Notes: generated from the sequence alone by a model not told the origin. A stretch of DNA of 53,330 nt from Myxococcales bacterium (GCA_021807105.1 JAKAPL010000022.1:1-53330); one strand, 5' to 3'. Numbered from the stretch's first letter, positions 8,824 to 17,866 are shown. Made by a program: numbers and translations.

Positions 8824-10307
8824 GGGACCGCCCGTGCGCGGGGAGAGGCGGCGTCGAACACGTCGTGCCAGTCGACCGCGCTGCCGGGCAGGCCCGCGAA
8901 CGCAGCGCCCGCCGCGACGGAGGAGGACGCCGACATGTCGATCGGCGCGCGGGGGAAGAGCATCTCCAGCCGCCGCCGGACGGCCGGCATCCGGATCGCC
9001 GCGCCCGCGAGCAGGACCTCGTCCACGTCGCGGGGGGCGAGCCGCCGGGCGGCGAGGAGCCTTACGGTGTCCTCCGCGATCCGCCCGACGAGGTCCGCGA
9101 ACGCCGCCTCGGCCTCCGGGAGCGTGAGCACGGTGCGCAGCTCCACCCGCACGCCCCCGCGAACCGTGACGGCCGGGACCACGATCTCGGTCTCGCGGAC
9201 CGACGAGAGCGAGAGCTTCGCGTTCTCGGAGGCGTCGCGGATCCGCTTGCGGGCCGCCTCGTCGAGGGTCACCCCCTCCTCCTCCTCGAACCGCTGGGCG
9301 AGCAACTCGGCGATCCGGAGGTCGAACTCGCTCCCCCCGAGGAAGCTGTCCCCCCCGGCGGCGACGACCTCGAGCGAGTCGCCCTCCACCTCGACGATCC
9401 CGGCGCTGAACGTCCCCGCGCCGAGGTCGATGACCGCGAGTCGCCGCCGGGGGAGCTGCCGTCCCGCGGCGTAGGCGCGCGCCGTCGCGGCGGTCTCGCT
9501 CACGAGCCGCTCCAGATCGAGACCGGAGAGGGCCGCCGCACGGGCGACCGCCGCCCGCTGCCGCTCGTCGAAGTGCGCCGGGACGGCAATGACCGCACGG
9601 GCGACGGGGACGCGCAGGCTCGCCTCGGCGAGGAGGCGGGCGGTCCGGAGCAGCTCGCCACAGAGCCGATCGAGCGGGACGGCCTCCCCGCGAAGGACGG
9701 CGGCGATCTCACTCCGCTCGCCCTCGACGGCGCGAAACGGCGCCCGGCGCACGGTAGCCGGCTCGAAGCGGCGCCCGAGCCAGCGCTTCACCGAGGGGAC
9801 GCAGGCGGAAGGGTCCGTGGCGGCGAGCGCCCGCGCTGCCCCGCCCGCGAGGAGGCGACCGCTCGCGTCCAGCGCGGTCCACGAGGGGAGGACCGCTTCC
9901 TCCCCTATCCGGACCGGCTCCGGCTCGGCGTGACGGAGGATCGCCACCCGGACGCCCTCCGTCCCGAGGTCGATGCCCAACACCCAGTCGCGGGAGGCGT
10001 TGTCGGGGGGCGGGCCAATCCGATCAAGCAGCCGGTGGCTCTCCTCGTCCAAGTGGAGGAAGCGGAGCCGCGCGCCCGGCGGGCCGTCCGGGGGGCTGCG
10101 CCCGGAGACGACGGCCTCGCCGCGAAGGACGACCCGGCCGGAGGCGAGGGAAAGCTCGAACACGAGGAGCGTACCGGGGAGCCACTCCCGGTCCGTCGGC
10201 AGGTCCATGCCCGCGCGCGAGAGCCGCGCGCCGAGGTTCTCGGCCAATTCCCGCTCGGTCTCGAACGGGAGTCGTGCGCGGACGGTCTCCATGGCGCCGT
10301 CGCCCAT
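8820..10307 (-). CDS. PilZ-like domain fused to an Hsp70 ATPase domain
   Basis: A 495-aa fusion. Residues 1-95 look like the myxobacterial PilZ-type fold, with LSRAGMDLPTD in place of the c-di-GMP DxSxxG motif and a closing GARLRFLHLDEE strand. Residues about 105-470 form an actin-like Hsp70 nucleotide-binding domain, with phosphate-1 loop GIDLGTEGV, phosphate-2 IDLGAGTFS (about 290) and LLAGAAIRMP in the adenosine region. The protein stops there, with no room for the substrate-binding beta-sandwich or lid, so it is not a normal DnaK. Coupling to the PilB-like ATPase (4-bp overlap) suggests a regulatory partner. Start could be this ATG or METV five codons later; neither has a strong Shine-Dalgarno. 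Confidence 0.85.
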   Translation of the reverse strand: MGDGAMETVRARLPFETERELAENLGARLSRAGMDLPTDREWLPGTLLVFELSLASGRVVLRGEAVVSGRSPPDGPPGARLRFLHLDEESHRLLDRIGPPPDNASRDWVLGIDLGTEGVRVAILRHAEPEPVRIGEEAVLPSWTALDASGRLLAGGAARALAATDPSACVPSVKRWLGRRFEPATVRRAPFRAVEGERSEIAAVLRGEAVPLDRLCGELLRTARLLAEASLRVPVARAVIAVPAHFDERQRAAVARAAALSGLDLERLVSETAATARAYAAGRQLPRRRLAVIDLGAGTFSAGIVEVEGDSLEVVAAGGDSFLGGSEFDLRIAELLAQRFEEEEGVTLDEAARKRIRDASENAKLSLSSVRETEIVVPAVTVRGGVRVELRTVLTLPEAEAAFADLVGRIAEDTVRLLAARRLAPRDVDEVLLAGAAIRMPAVRRRLEMLFPRAPIDMSASSSVAAGAAFAGLPGSAVDWHDVFDAASPRARAVP

Positions 10308-10535
10308 CGGCGGGTTAGGTTAGCAGACCCCGCGGGCGAGGAACAGAAAGCGAGCGGCGCGCGCAGCAACGCCCCATGAGGTGGCGAGGGGAAGCGGCGG
10401 CCCGGAGCGGATCCTCCCCCGACGACTCCGCGAGACTCTCCCACCTGCGGTCAGACCCCCGCCCGCGCTATCCCGCTCTCCTCATCGGCTCCTGGCCACG
10501 CCGCACGCACGCCATGCTCGTTTCACACCAGCCTC
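10308..10535. other. Intergenic stretch upstream of the PilZ-Hsp70 operon
   Basis: About 230 bp between the start of the PilZ-Hsp70 gene and the stop of the aldehyde dehydrogenase gene, both on the minus strand. It must hold any separate promoter for the PilZ-Hsp70/PilB pair, but I could not pick a convincing -35/-10 pair. Its right edge contains a solo end of family B. No open frame looks coding. Confidence 0.4.
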
Positions 10536-10539
10536 CTAG
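10521..10539. repeat. Solo end of a family B element at a stop codon
   Basis: The sequence TTTCACACCAGCCTCCTAG matches the outer end of family B (compare the right end of the copy at 23638-23823). No matching second end or interior is seen within 200 bp. Its CTAG contains the TAG stop of the aldehyde dehydrogenase gene on the minus strand, the same placement as the three complete copies. Confidence 0.75.
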
Positions 10540-11942
10540 GTCTCCCCTTCTCCGCCCGGCCCGCGCAGGCGGAAGTGGTAGCTCTTCGCGCGGGTCAGCT
10601 CCTGCAGGCCCCAGCGCGACAGCGACAGCCCTCGCCCCGAGTCCTTGATGCCGAGCCAGGGGAGCATCGGATCGAGGTAGTCGCACCGGTTCATGTAGAC
10701 CGTTCCGACCGCGAGGCGCCGGCCGATCTCCTTCGCCCGCGCGGGATCCGCCGTCCAGATCGAGGCGGTCAGGCCGAAGCGGCAGTCGTTGATCCGTTCG
10801 ATGGCGCTTGCGTCGGAAGCGACGGGCGCGAGGGCGACAACGGGGCCGAAGCTCTCTTCCCGCATCACCGGCGTTGCGCCCTCCTCGTCCACGACCACGG
10901 TCGGGGGGAGGAACCGCCCGCGGCCGCCCGCGACCGCCGCCCCCCCCCCGCACAGGACCCGCGCGCCCGCGCGGCGGCTCGCCTCGACCTGGGCCACGAG
11001 CTCCTGGGGAGCGCCGGGGAGCGCCAGCGGTCCCAGGGTCGTCGCCGGGGCCTCTGGAGGGCCCAGGAGGTATCCGCGGGCGAGCGCGACGAGCGAATCG
11101 GTGAAGGCGCTGAAGTGACGCTCGTGGACGAAGATGCGCTTGACTCCACAGCAGCTCTGGCCGGCGTTGTAGAACGCCCCGTCGGCGAGCTGCTCGGCCG
11201 CGTCGGCGAGGTCGGCGTCCTCGGCCACGTAGGCCGCGTCCTTGCCGCCGAGCTCCAGCCCGACGCCGATGAAGCGGCCTGCCGCCGCGGCCTGGACCTC
11301 GAGGCCGCCGGCGACCGACCCCGTGAAGGCGACGTAGCCGATCTCGCGGCGCGAGAGGAGCGCGCGGGTGTCCTCGTGGCCGAGGGTGAGGCTCGTCACG
11401 AGCCTCTCCGGCGCGCCCGCCAGGCGGAACGCCCGCTCGAACTGGGGGCCGCACAGCGGCGTCCGGCTCGAGTGCTTCACGAGGACGCCGTTGCCCGCGA
11501 GGACCGCGCCCGCGACGACGTTGACCGCGGTGAGCAGCGGGTAGTTCCAGGGCGCGATGTCGAGCACGACGCCCACCGGCTCGCGGGCGACGCTGCGCAG
11601 GAAGCGGCGCTTCTCGGGCAGCGCCGTCTCGGAGAGCGCCTCCGGGGCGAGCGCGGCGAGCGTTCGGGCGCGATCGGCGAGGGTGTCCACCTCGGCGCGC
11701 GCCTGGGCGAGAGGTTTTCCCATCATGCGCGTGATCTCAAGGGCCACCCGGTCCTTGTCCGCGACGAACGCGTCCGCGAAGCGAAGGACGAGCGCGGCCC
11801 GGTCGGCGACCGTCGAGTCGGCCCAGGTCCTCTGCGCCGCGGCGCAACGCTCGACCGCGGAGAGCGCAGTCTCGCCGCTGTCCATGGGGACCTCGCAGGC
11901 GATCTCGCCCGTGAACGGGTCGTCGACGCGCAGGATCTCCAT
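10536..11942 (-). CDS. NAD(P)-dependent aldehyde dehydrogenase
   Basis: A 468-aa soluble member of the aldehyde dehydrogenase superfamily, oxidising an aldehyde to its acid. Signatures: APWNYPLL (cofactor-binding region), FTGSVAGG (Rossmann loop), the general-base glutamate in ELGGKD near residue 230, the catalytic cysteine in GQSCCGVKR near residue 263, and the late ESFGPV motif. The 'APWNYP' form fits the succinate-semialdehyde/aliphatic branch, but the substrate cannot be assigned. The TAG stop is part of a family B end. The gene lies upstream of the PilZ-Hsp70 operon on the same strand but 228 bp away, so it is probably a separate unit. Confidence 0.93.
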   Translation of the reverse strand: MEILRVDDPFTGEIACEVPMDSGETALSAVERCAAAQRTWADSTVADRAALVLRFADAFVADKDRVALEITRMMGKPLAQARAEVDTLADRARTLAALAPEALSETALPEKRRFLRSVAREPVGVVLDIAPWNYPLLTAVNVVAGAVLAGNGVLVKHSSRTPLCGPQFERAFRLAGAPERLVTSLTLGHEDTRALLSRREIGYVAFTGSVAGGLEVQAAAAGRFIGVGLELGGKDAAYVAEDADLADAAEQLADGAFYNAGQSCCGVKRIFVHERHFSAFTDSLVALARGYLLGPPEAPATTLGPLALPGAPQELVAQVEASRRAGARVLCGGGAAVAGGRGRFLPPTVVVDEEGATPVMREESFGPVVALAPVASDASAIERINDCRFGLTASIWTADPARAKEIGRRLAVGTVYMNRCDYLDPMLPWLGIKDSGRGLSLSRWGLQELTRAKSYHFRLRGPGGEGET

Positions 11943-12141
11943 CGCCCCGGCAGGGTAGCCGTCCGGGCGAGCCTGGGGAAGGGGGAGCGGACGCCCGCGA
12001 TGGCCTCTGGGGCGGGGACCCCAAATGGCCGGGCGGGCGCCGGCTCGAGTGGCCAGAGTGAATGCACCGCTCCCCCACCTCGTCTATTCGGCGAATCGGC
12101 GGGCGGCCCGACGGGCCAGCGGGAGCCCCTCTGGAGGCATT

Positions 12142-13341
12142 ATGCGGCGCATGCTCGTTCTCCCCTCGTTCCTCGGCCTCCTGGCCCTCTCCGGCTGCTT
12201 CCTGTACGGCAGTTGGGGCGGCCCGTGCGGCCAGGGTTCGGATTGTGGTTCGGAGGCGTGCTGCTGGCAGGGCTGGTGCCAGCCCTCGACGCCGTCTTCG
12301 CCCGGGAGCTGCGGGCAGCCGTCCGACTGCCCGCCGAATCAGACCTGTATGGACGGCTACTGCCTGACGAGCTGCAACGCCGACTGCGACTGCGATCCGG
12401 GCCAGCACTGCGACCAGGCGGTCGGCGTCTGCGTGGGCGACGGGGTCGCCGTCCACTGCCCGCCGCTGCAGGCCGGCGCAGGCGCTGACGGGGGCAGCAC
12501 GCCGGGCGGCTCGAGCAGTAGCAGCTCGGGCGGCGGCGTGGGGATGGTGGACGCGGGCGGGGGCTCCTCGTCCGGGGGAACGACCGACGCGGGCTCCGCG
12601 CTGGACTCCGGGAGCGGTAGCTCGGGTGGGACGGACGGGGGGCCGGCGGACGCGGGCCTCATCTCGAAGGTCGATCCGGCCGATCCGCCGGCCGCGGACG
12701 CCGGCAACGAAGTGGATCCGTGCCGCGCCGCGGACGGCGGGCCCGGGTCGGGATGCCCGAGCAAGGACTTCGCGCACGTGCGGATCGGCGCGGCCTGCGT
12801 CGCCGACGCAGACTGCGGTCCGAACGGCGTCTGCCAGCCGCCGATCTCCCTCGCGAGCGGCCCGAACGCGACGCAATGGACCTCCGGTTACTGTACCGCG
12901 ATCAACTGCGACGCCGAGGCTCCCTGCCCGGCCGGCGCGGAGTGCTTCTTCCTGCCGGCCGGTGGAACGCCCGAGCTTTACAGCCTCTGCCTCGCCGATT
13001 GCGGCACCGACTCCTGCCGCCGGCCGGGCTACCGCTGCGGCTCGGCGTCTCAGGCCGTCTTCGCCTGCCTGCCCGATTGCTCCTGCGACTGCGACTGCGG
13101 GCCCGATCTCGTCTGCGACGACGGCGCCTGCGCTCCCCCCTGCCGGGAGGACGCCGACTGCGGCGTGGGCGAGGTCTGCGCCGGGCAGCATTGCCAGGCG
13201 GCCCCCCCCACGAGCTGCACGACCTGCGACCAGTGCGGGACGGGCCAGACGTGTACGGGCGGGGAGTGCACGTTCACCTGCGAGGTCGACACGGACTGCC
13301 CGATCGGCGAGACTTGCGCTGACGCCGCCACCTGCCGCTAG
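12142..13341 (+). CDS. Cys-rich lipoprotein with Ser/Gly/Asp linker
   Basis: A 399-aa surface lipoprotein of unknown function. The start is set by GGAGG before ATG and by a signal peptide that ends in lipobox ALSG|C, with lipidated Cys19. A first Cys-rich block (about 28-120) with 'C-x-D-x-D-C' motifs is followed by a Gly/Ser/Asp-Ala-Gly linker (about 120-200) and a second Cys-rich region with several repeats of the form D-A-D-C-G-x-N/G-x-C. Such modules are common in myxobacterial secreted proteins and probably bind calcium or form disulfide-knotted units. Its TAG stop is the first TAG of family B copy 1. Confidence 0.88.
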   Translation: MRRMLVLPSFLGLLALSGCFLYGSWGGPCGQGSDCGSEACCWQGWCQPSTPSSPGSCGQPSDCPPNQTCMDGYCLTSCNADCDCDPGQHCDQAVGVCVGDGVAVHCPPLQAGAGADGGSTPGGSSSSSSGGGVGMVDAGGGSSSGGTTDAGSALDSGSGSSGGTDGGPADAGLISKVDPADPPAADAGNEVDPCRAADGGPGSGCPSKDFAHVRIGAACVADADCGPNGVCQPPISLASGPNATQWTSGYCTAINCDAEAPCPAGAECFFLPAGGTPELYSLCLADCGTDSCRRPGYRCGSASQAVFACLPDCSCDCDCGPDLVCDDGACAPPCREDADCGVGEVCAGQHCQAAPPTSCTTCDQCGTGQTCTGGECTFTCEVDTDCPIGETCADAATCR

Positions 13342-13529
13342 GAGGCTGGTGTCCAATGGGTGCCGTCGCGAGGAAGCCGAGACCGAAGCGAGACGGGCGT
13401 CCGAGGAGTGAGCAGCGGAAACGTATTTTTTGCAGTACCAGTACGTTGAGCAGCGAAGCGATGAGGCCGCCCGTCGCAGCGAAGGGATCGACTTTCGCAG
13501 TAGGCCGCCATTGGACACCAGCCTCCTAG
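13338..13529 (+). mobile_element. Family B MITE-like element, copy 1
   Basis: A 192-bp element counting the flanking CTAG at both ends. Inside the CTAGs are perfect TIRs, GAGGCTGGTGTCCAATGG at the left and its complement at the right. The interior encodes nothing convincing and includes an AT-richer core with GCAGTACCAGTACG near 13432. The left CTAG supplies the TAG stop of the Cys-rich lipoprotein gene. The next gene starts 18 bp after the right CTAG. The layout fits insertion at the TA of CTAG with duplication, as known for IS630-type elements; the assignment is inference. Confidence 0.9.
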
Positions 13530-13546
13530 GCCCGCGGCGACGGCGC

Positions 13547-14329
13547 ATGACGATCGTCACCCTGCTCTCCGACTTCGGCTCCGCCGACACCTACGTGGGA
13601 CAGATGAAGGGCGCCCTGCTGTCGGTGGCCCCGGACGCGGTCCTCGTCGATCTCACTCACGCCATCGCGCCGCAGGACGTGCGGGGCGCCGCCTTCCACC
13701 TGTGGGCGGCGGTCGAGGCTTTTCCCCCCGGCACGGTGCACCTGGCGGTCGTCGATCCGGGCGTCGGTACGAGGCGGCGCGCGATCGCCGCCCGGGTCCG
13801 GCGCGGCGATTTCCTCGTCGGACCCGACAACGGGCTGCTCTCGCCGGCCCTCGCTCGACTCGGGGGGATCGAAGCCGCCGTCGAGATCGTCCGGACGCCG
13901 GGACGCCGGGGAGACGTGTCGCGGACCTTCCACGGGCGGGACATCTTCGCCCCGGCGGCTGGCCACCTCGCCCGGGGCGGGCGGCTGGCGGGCCTCGGCC
14001 CCCCGTGCGCGCGTCTGGACGTGCGAATCGAGCTCCCGCCGTATCGCCGGGAGGGCCGCCGGATCGTGGGAGAGGTCCTGCATGTGGACGGGTACGGCAA
14101 CCTCGTGACCAACCTGCCCGCGAGCGAGCTTCCGCCCTCCTTCGTGGTCGAGATCGGCGCGCGCCGGATTGCCGGCCCCAGGTCGAGCTACCAGGCGGTC
14201 CCGCGCGGCCGCGCGCTGGCGCTCGCCGGCGGCAGCGGCCTGCTCGAGCTGGCCGTGCGGGACGGCAGCGCGAGCCGGCGGTTTTCGGCGGGGGCCGGGA
14301 ACCCCGTCGCCGTCGCGCCCGTCTCCTGA
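13547..14329 (+). CDS. SAM hydrolase / adenosyltransferase (DUF62 family)
   Basis: A 260-aa cytosolic enzyme of the S-adenosyl-L-methionine hydroxide adenosyltransferase family, which cleaves SAM to adenosine and methionine. Family signatures are present: LLSDFGSADTYVGQMKG at the N-terminus, DLTH, VVDPGVGTRRR, PDNGLLSP and the C-terminal domain strand VDGYGNLVTN. Related fold members are fluorinases and chlorinases, but the plain hydrolase form is much more likely here because the halide-loop insertion is not evident. The start lies just after family B copy 1. No good Shine-Dalgarno is visible between the element and ATG, so the native leader may have been displaced. Confidence 0.92.
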   Translation: MTIVTLLSDFGSADTYVGQMKGALLSVAPDAVLVDLTHAIAPQDVRGAAFHLWAAVEAFPPGTVHLAVVDPGVGTRRRAIAARVRRGDFLVGPDNGLLSPALARLGGIEAAVEIVRTPGRRGDVSRTFHGRDIFAPAAGHLARGGRLAGLGPPCARLDVRIELPPYRREGRRIVGEVLHVDGYGNLVTNLPASELPPSFVVEIGARRIAGPRSSYQAVPRGRALALAGGSGLLELAVRDGSASRRFSAGAGNPVAVAPVS

Positions 14330-14383
14330 CGGTCGGGTTGCGGGCCGAGGCGGCCGTCCCCAGAGTTGGGCCGCACGGTTCGT

Positions 14384-15034
14384 ATGCCCGGCAAGGGGGG
14401 TGCCCTGGTGATCGCGCTCATCGCCGCTCTATCGCTCATCGCGGTCCCGCGCTCCGCTCGTCTCGATCCCACCGCCCGGCAAACCGTCGAGTACCACATC
14501 ACCCACCCGTTCCATGACGTGACCGGCGTCGCCCACAAGGTCCAGGGAGAGGCCCGCCTATTGCCCGACGGTTCGATCGAGGGAGAGGTTCGCGTCCCCT
14601 TTTCCGCCTTCGCCACCGGCAACGAGAACCGTGACGCTAACGCGCGGGCGACCCTGGAGACCGACCGGTTTCCGGACATCCTGGTCAAGGCGGTCGTGAA
14701 GGCGCCGCCGCCGAAGAGCTATCCCGGGACGGTGACCGCCCAAGCCGATCTCGAGGTCGCGTTCCACGGCGTCACCCACTCACGGCGGGTCCCGTTGACG
14801 ATCGAGTGGCAATCCCCCGACCAGGCGCGGGTGACGGGAGCGTTCGACGTGAGCCTCACGGCCCATCACGTCCGGCGGCCCGCGCTGCTCTTCGTCCCCA
14901 TCGGCGACCGCGTTCGGATCGACTTCAACCTCGTCTTTCGCGCGGAGGCGATGGGGTCGCGTTCCTTAGAAGGAGGACCAGTCGAGCACGCGGCCGGCCT
15001 GCGCGTCGGTCCGCGCGAGCGGCCCAAAGCGTAG
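14384..15034 (+). CDS. YceI-like periplasmic lipocalin-fold protein
   Basis: A 216-aa exported protein. An N-terminal signal or anchor segment (about 7-25) precedes a YceI-type beta-barrel, recognisable from the VEYHITHPFHDVTG opening, the GSIEGEVRVPFSAF strand, NRDANARATLETDRFP and the IDFNLVFRAEA end. YceI proteins bind isoprenoid-like lipids in the periplasm. ATG 14384 is preferred over an upstream TTG. The last roughly 24 codons lie beyond the usual domain end and overlap the 3' end of the convergent lipoprotein gene by 69 bp, so the original stop may have been lost. It follows the SAM hydrolase by 54 bp and may be cotranscribed. Confidence 0.85.
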   Translation: MPGKGGALVIALIAALSLIAVPRSARLDPTARQTVEYHITHPFHDVTGVAHKVQGEARLLPDGSIEGEVRVPFSAFATGNENRDANARATLETDRFPDILVKAVVKAPPPKSYPGTVTAQADLEVAFHGVTHSRRVPLTIEWQSPDQARVTGAFDVSLTAHHVRRPALLFVPIGDRVRIDFNLVFRAEAMGSRSLEGGPVEHAAGLRVGPRERPKA

Positions 15035-16249
15035 GTACCAGGGCGCCCCGGCGAGGGCGGGAGCCCAGGGATCGGCCGCGAAGAGCAGATTCCCGCTCAC
15101 GAGCGTCCTCACGGCGTGATGCCGGCCCGGCCCGATTTGCAGCACGGGGCCGGGCGGCGCCGTGCCCGCCGCGAGGCCGATCCAATGGCCGGCCGCGCCC
15201 TTGCCCAGAAGCTCGCGGAAGAGGCCGAGAAGATCCTCGACCCGCGGCTGGGGCAGGCAGTGGTCCACCCGCGGCTGTGCACGCTCGCCGGCCACGACGG
15301 GGTTGCATTGCCAGCGGGTAACCAGACCTTCGCCGAGAGCCGTCACCGAGACGCTCTGCCACGCGGGCGCCCCCGGCCGGGACGCGCCGATGCGGCGGAC
15401 GAGGACCCGTGGCGCCGCCGCGTAGCGCCGGTCCCGGCCCCGATCGCCGGCCGGCGCCCCGCGACCGAAGGCCACCAGGGTGAGCCTCTCATGGAAAGGG
15501 TGCGCCCCGCCTCCCGACGCGTCCCAGGAGAGGATGCCGCGGGAGAGATAGAGCGGCCCCGTGGGAGCCGTCCGGATGATCTCGATCCGGGGCCCCTTCC
15601 GGGCACGGTGGTCGCCGATCTCCTTCACGGCGTCGAAGCGGCGCCCAGCAGCTTCGACGTCGACGCCGCCGTCGATGGGCCCGAGCTCGCCGTACACGAC
15701 GGCGTCCTCGTCGAGCGGGTCGCGCGTGGGGACGCGGACGTTGCCGCGGGCGAGCATCGGACGCCAGGAGCCGAGGTCGCTCGAGAACGGCACGAGCAGC
15801 CCGGCCCCGCCATCGCCGGGCAGGCCGGGCAGTCCGCCGCCGGCCGAGCGGCAGGAGGCGCGGACCCAGATCGTCCCCTCACGGACCTCCGTCACCTCGG
15901 CGCGCACCGTCCGCGGCGTCGAGCCGTCCGACTGCATCTCGTACTCGACCCAGTCGCCCGGGGTTGCCGCCGTCCAGGGGGACGGCTCGCGCCGGGAGCG
16001 GGGGCCGGGCGGCTCCACGCCGGAGGGGGCCGGAGCCAGCCGCGAGGCCGCCAGCCAAGGGGGCGGCGACGGGCTCGCGGTCACCCCCTGCGGATTGAAC
16101 TCTCGCAACGGCGGCGGCGTGAAGCTTTTCTTGGGCGCCGTCGCCGGCGGCAGGTCCTCGAACCGCCGCAGCGACGGAGGCTCGTCCCGGGCAGGGCAGG
16201 CGGCCAGCGTCGAGGCGAGGAGGAAAGCGGCGGCGAACCGGCGCGTCAC
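14966..16249 (-). CDS. Secreted lipoprotein of unknown function
   Basis: A 427-aa lipoprotein. A GTG start gives a clean signal peptide with lipobox TLAA|C. A Pro-rich linker follows (about 30-90), then a domain beginning TPGDWVEYEM that resembles generic beta-sandwich lipoprotein domains, and a C-terminal half with no motif I recognise. An upstream ATG in the same frame would add more than 100 residues without a signal peptide and overlap the divergent glycosyltransferase, so it is rejected. It is convergent with the YceI-like gene (69-bp overlap) and divergent from the glycosyltransferase (115 bp between starts). Confidence 0.78.
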   Translation of the reverse strand: MTRRFAAAFLLASTLAACPARDEPPSLRRFEDLPPATAPKKSFTPPPLREFNPQGVTASPSPPPWLAASRLAPAPSGVEPPGPRSRREPSPWTAATPGDWVEYEMQSDGSTPRTVRAEVTEVREGTIWVRASCRSAGGGLPGLPGDGGAGLLVPFSSDLGSWRPMLARGNVRVPTRDPLDEDAVVYGELGPIDGGVDVEAAGRRFDAVKEIGDHRARKGPRIEIIRTAPTGPLYLSRGILSWDASGGGAHPFHERLTLVAFGRGAPAGDRGRDRRYAAAPRVLVRRIGASRPGAPAWQSVSVTALGEGLVTRWQCNPVVAGERAQPRVDHCLPQPRVEDLLGLFRELLGKGAAGHWIGLAAGTAPPGPVLQIGPGRHHAVRTLVSGNLLFAADPWAPALAGAPWYLRFGPLARTDAQAGRVLDWSSF

Positions 16250-16364
16250 GGCGCCGATTGTACGGCAGAAGCCGGCGGGCGGAGAGAGAATGCCGGACCG
16301 GAGCGGGAGGCTCCATTCTGGACCGGTGGAGTCGCCGACTGCCATCCGCGGCGACTGCGCTAGA

Positions 16365-17705
16365 ATGGCCGCCACCGTGAAGGGATCGCTCCGACGAACG
16401 GCAGGAGACCTGTTCGATGCCGTGCTGGGCCTCCAGCCGATGATCGGCATGCTCCTCTGCTCGGTGCCGATCTTCCTCGGGATGCGCGAGCTGATCGTCC
16501 GGGCGTCCAGCCTGCCGGCGCTCCTCGCGGCCCTCCTGACCCACCCCATCCCGGCCCTGCTGTCCATCCAGGCGCTCTACTTCATTTTCGAGACCTACCT
16601 ATGGCTCCGGTACCGGCCCTTCATCGCCCCGGACGACGCGCCGCTGCCGAGGCTTTCGGTCATCATCCCTGCCTTCAACGAGGGGCCGATGGTCGCCCGA
16701 TCGATCCGGTCGGTCGCCCGAGCCGACTATCCTCAGGATCGGTTCGAGATCCTGGTCGTCGACGACGGCTCGCGCGACGACACGTTCTTCCACATGGAGC
16801 AGCTCCGCCGCGAGTTCCCGAGCCTCGTCCGCCTCATCCGCTTCCGCGGCAACCGCGGGAAGCGATCGGCGCTGCACGCGGGTTTTGCCGCGGCCACGGG
16901 GGAGATCGCGATCACCATCGACTCCGACTGCGAGATGGAGCCCGACACCCTGCGGGCCATGGCCGCGCCCTTCCAGTGCGACCCGAAGATCGGAGCGGTC
17001 GCGGGCCGGGTCACGGTGCTCAACCGCGACAAGCTCATCGGCGCCATGTTGGACGTGAACTACGCGCTCACCTTCGATTTCGGGCGCGCCGCGCAGTCCG
17101 GCTTCCGCGCCGTCGCCTGCTGCCCGGGGGCGCTCTCCGCCTTGCGCCTCGAGGTGATCCGGCCCGGGCTCGACGGATGGCTGAACCAGCGCTTCCTCGG
17201 CCGGCCCGTGAACCACGGAGAAGACCAGGCGCTCACCAACATCGTCCTGTGCGCGGGGTTCGACACGGTGTATCAGCGGACGGCCATCGTCCGGACCCTC
17301 GCCCCGTCGACCTACCGCCAGCTCTATCGGATGTTCCTGCGCTGGGACCGCAGCTTCATCGTCGAGGGCTTCTCGTTCGCGAAGTTCATGTTCAAGCCGT
17401 GGCGCGCGGAGCGGCGGTTCGAGCCCGCGGTTCACTTCGTGATCGGCAACCTCCGGCTCGTCCTGCTCTACCTGGGCCTCGCCGCGCTGCCCGCGCTCGC
17501 CGTCGCGCACCCGCGGATCCTCGTCCCGATCGGCGTCTCCACCTTCATCGGGGGGCTCTTCACCGCCTTCTACTATCTGCGCAGCGACCGCTCTCTCCGG
17601 TTCTTCTACGGCGTCTTGTATACCTTCTACTGGTCGCTGCTGCTCCAGTGGATCATGCCGTGGGCGATCGTCACCATCCGCGACGAGCGCTGGGGCACCC
17701 GGTAG
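16365..17705 (+). CDS. Membrane glycosyltransferase family 2 (NodC/hyaluronan-synthase-like)
   Basis: A 446-aa integral membrane processive-type glycosyltransferase. Two N-terminal membrane segments (about 25-45 and 55-80) precede a GT-A domain with VVDDGSRDDT (about 130), the metal-binding DSDCEME (about 185), the general-base region HGEDQALTN (about 283) and an R-W acceptor motif in MFLRWDRS (about 325), followed by three or more C-terminal membrane helices. This architecture extends a beta-linked hexose or N-acetylhexosamine polymer at the inner membrane. The polysaccharide cannot be named. A GTG four codons later is an alternative start; neither has a strong Shine-Dalgarno. No export partners are adjacent. 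Confidence 0.9.
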   Translation: MAATVKGSLRRTAGDLFDAVLGLQPMIGMLLCSVPIFLGMRELIVRASSLPALLAALLTHPIPALLSIQALYFIFETYLWLRYRPFIAPDDAPLPRLSVIIPAFNEGPMVARSIRSVARADYPQDRFEILVVDDGSRDDTFFHMEQLRREFPSLVRLIRFRGNRGKRSALHAGFAAATGEIAITIDSDCEMEPDTLRAMAAPFQCDPKIGAVAGRVTVLNRDKLIGAMLDVNYALTFDFGRAAQSGFRAVACCPGALSALRLEVIRPGLDGWLNQRFLGRPVNHGEDQALTNIVLCAGFDTVYQRTAIVRTLAPSTYRQLYRMFLRWDRSFIVEGFSFAKFMFKPWRAERRFEPAVHFVIGNLRLVLLYLGLAALPALAVAHPRILVPIGVSTFIGGLFTAFYYLRSDRSLRFFYGVLYTFYWSLLLQWIMPWAIVTIRDERWGTR

Positions 17706-17866
17706 GCTGAGGTCGGGTGGATCGGTCTCCGATCCGGACCTGGGTCTAGACTTCAAACCGCCGTCGCCTCGGGAGCCCTCGTGATTCCGAATGGTTAGCC
17801 CTGGCACGAAGGATGAATTGCTCTGTCTGCCAAGAGCGCATGGAGCGCTTCGGAGGTGCACGGCAG

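Noticed and set aside
13430-13546. N-terminal extension of the SAM hydrolase into family B copy 1
   Set aside because: The extra codons are element sequence. The family N-terminus (LLSDFGS) begins right after the ATG at 13547.
17730-17812. tRNA-Sec-like stretch (GACTTCAAACC looks like a selenocysteine anticodon loop)
   Set aside because: The bases on each side of the loop do not pair, and there is no T-arm GGTTCGA box or acceptor stem. Chance similarity.
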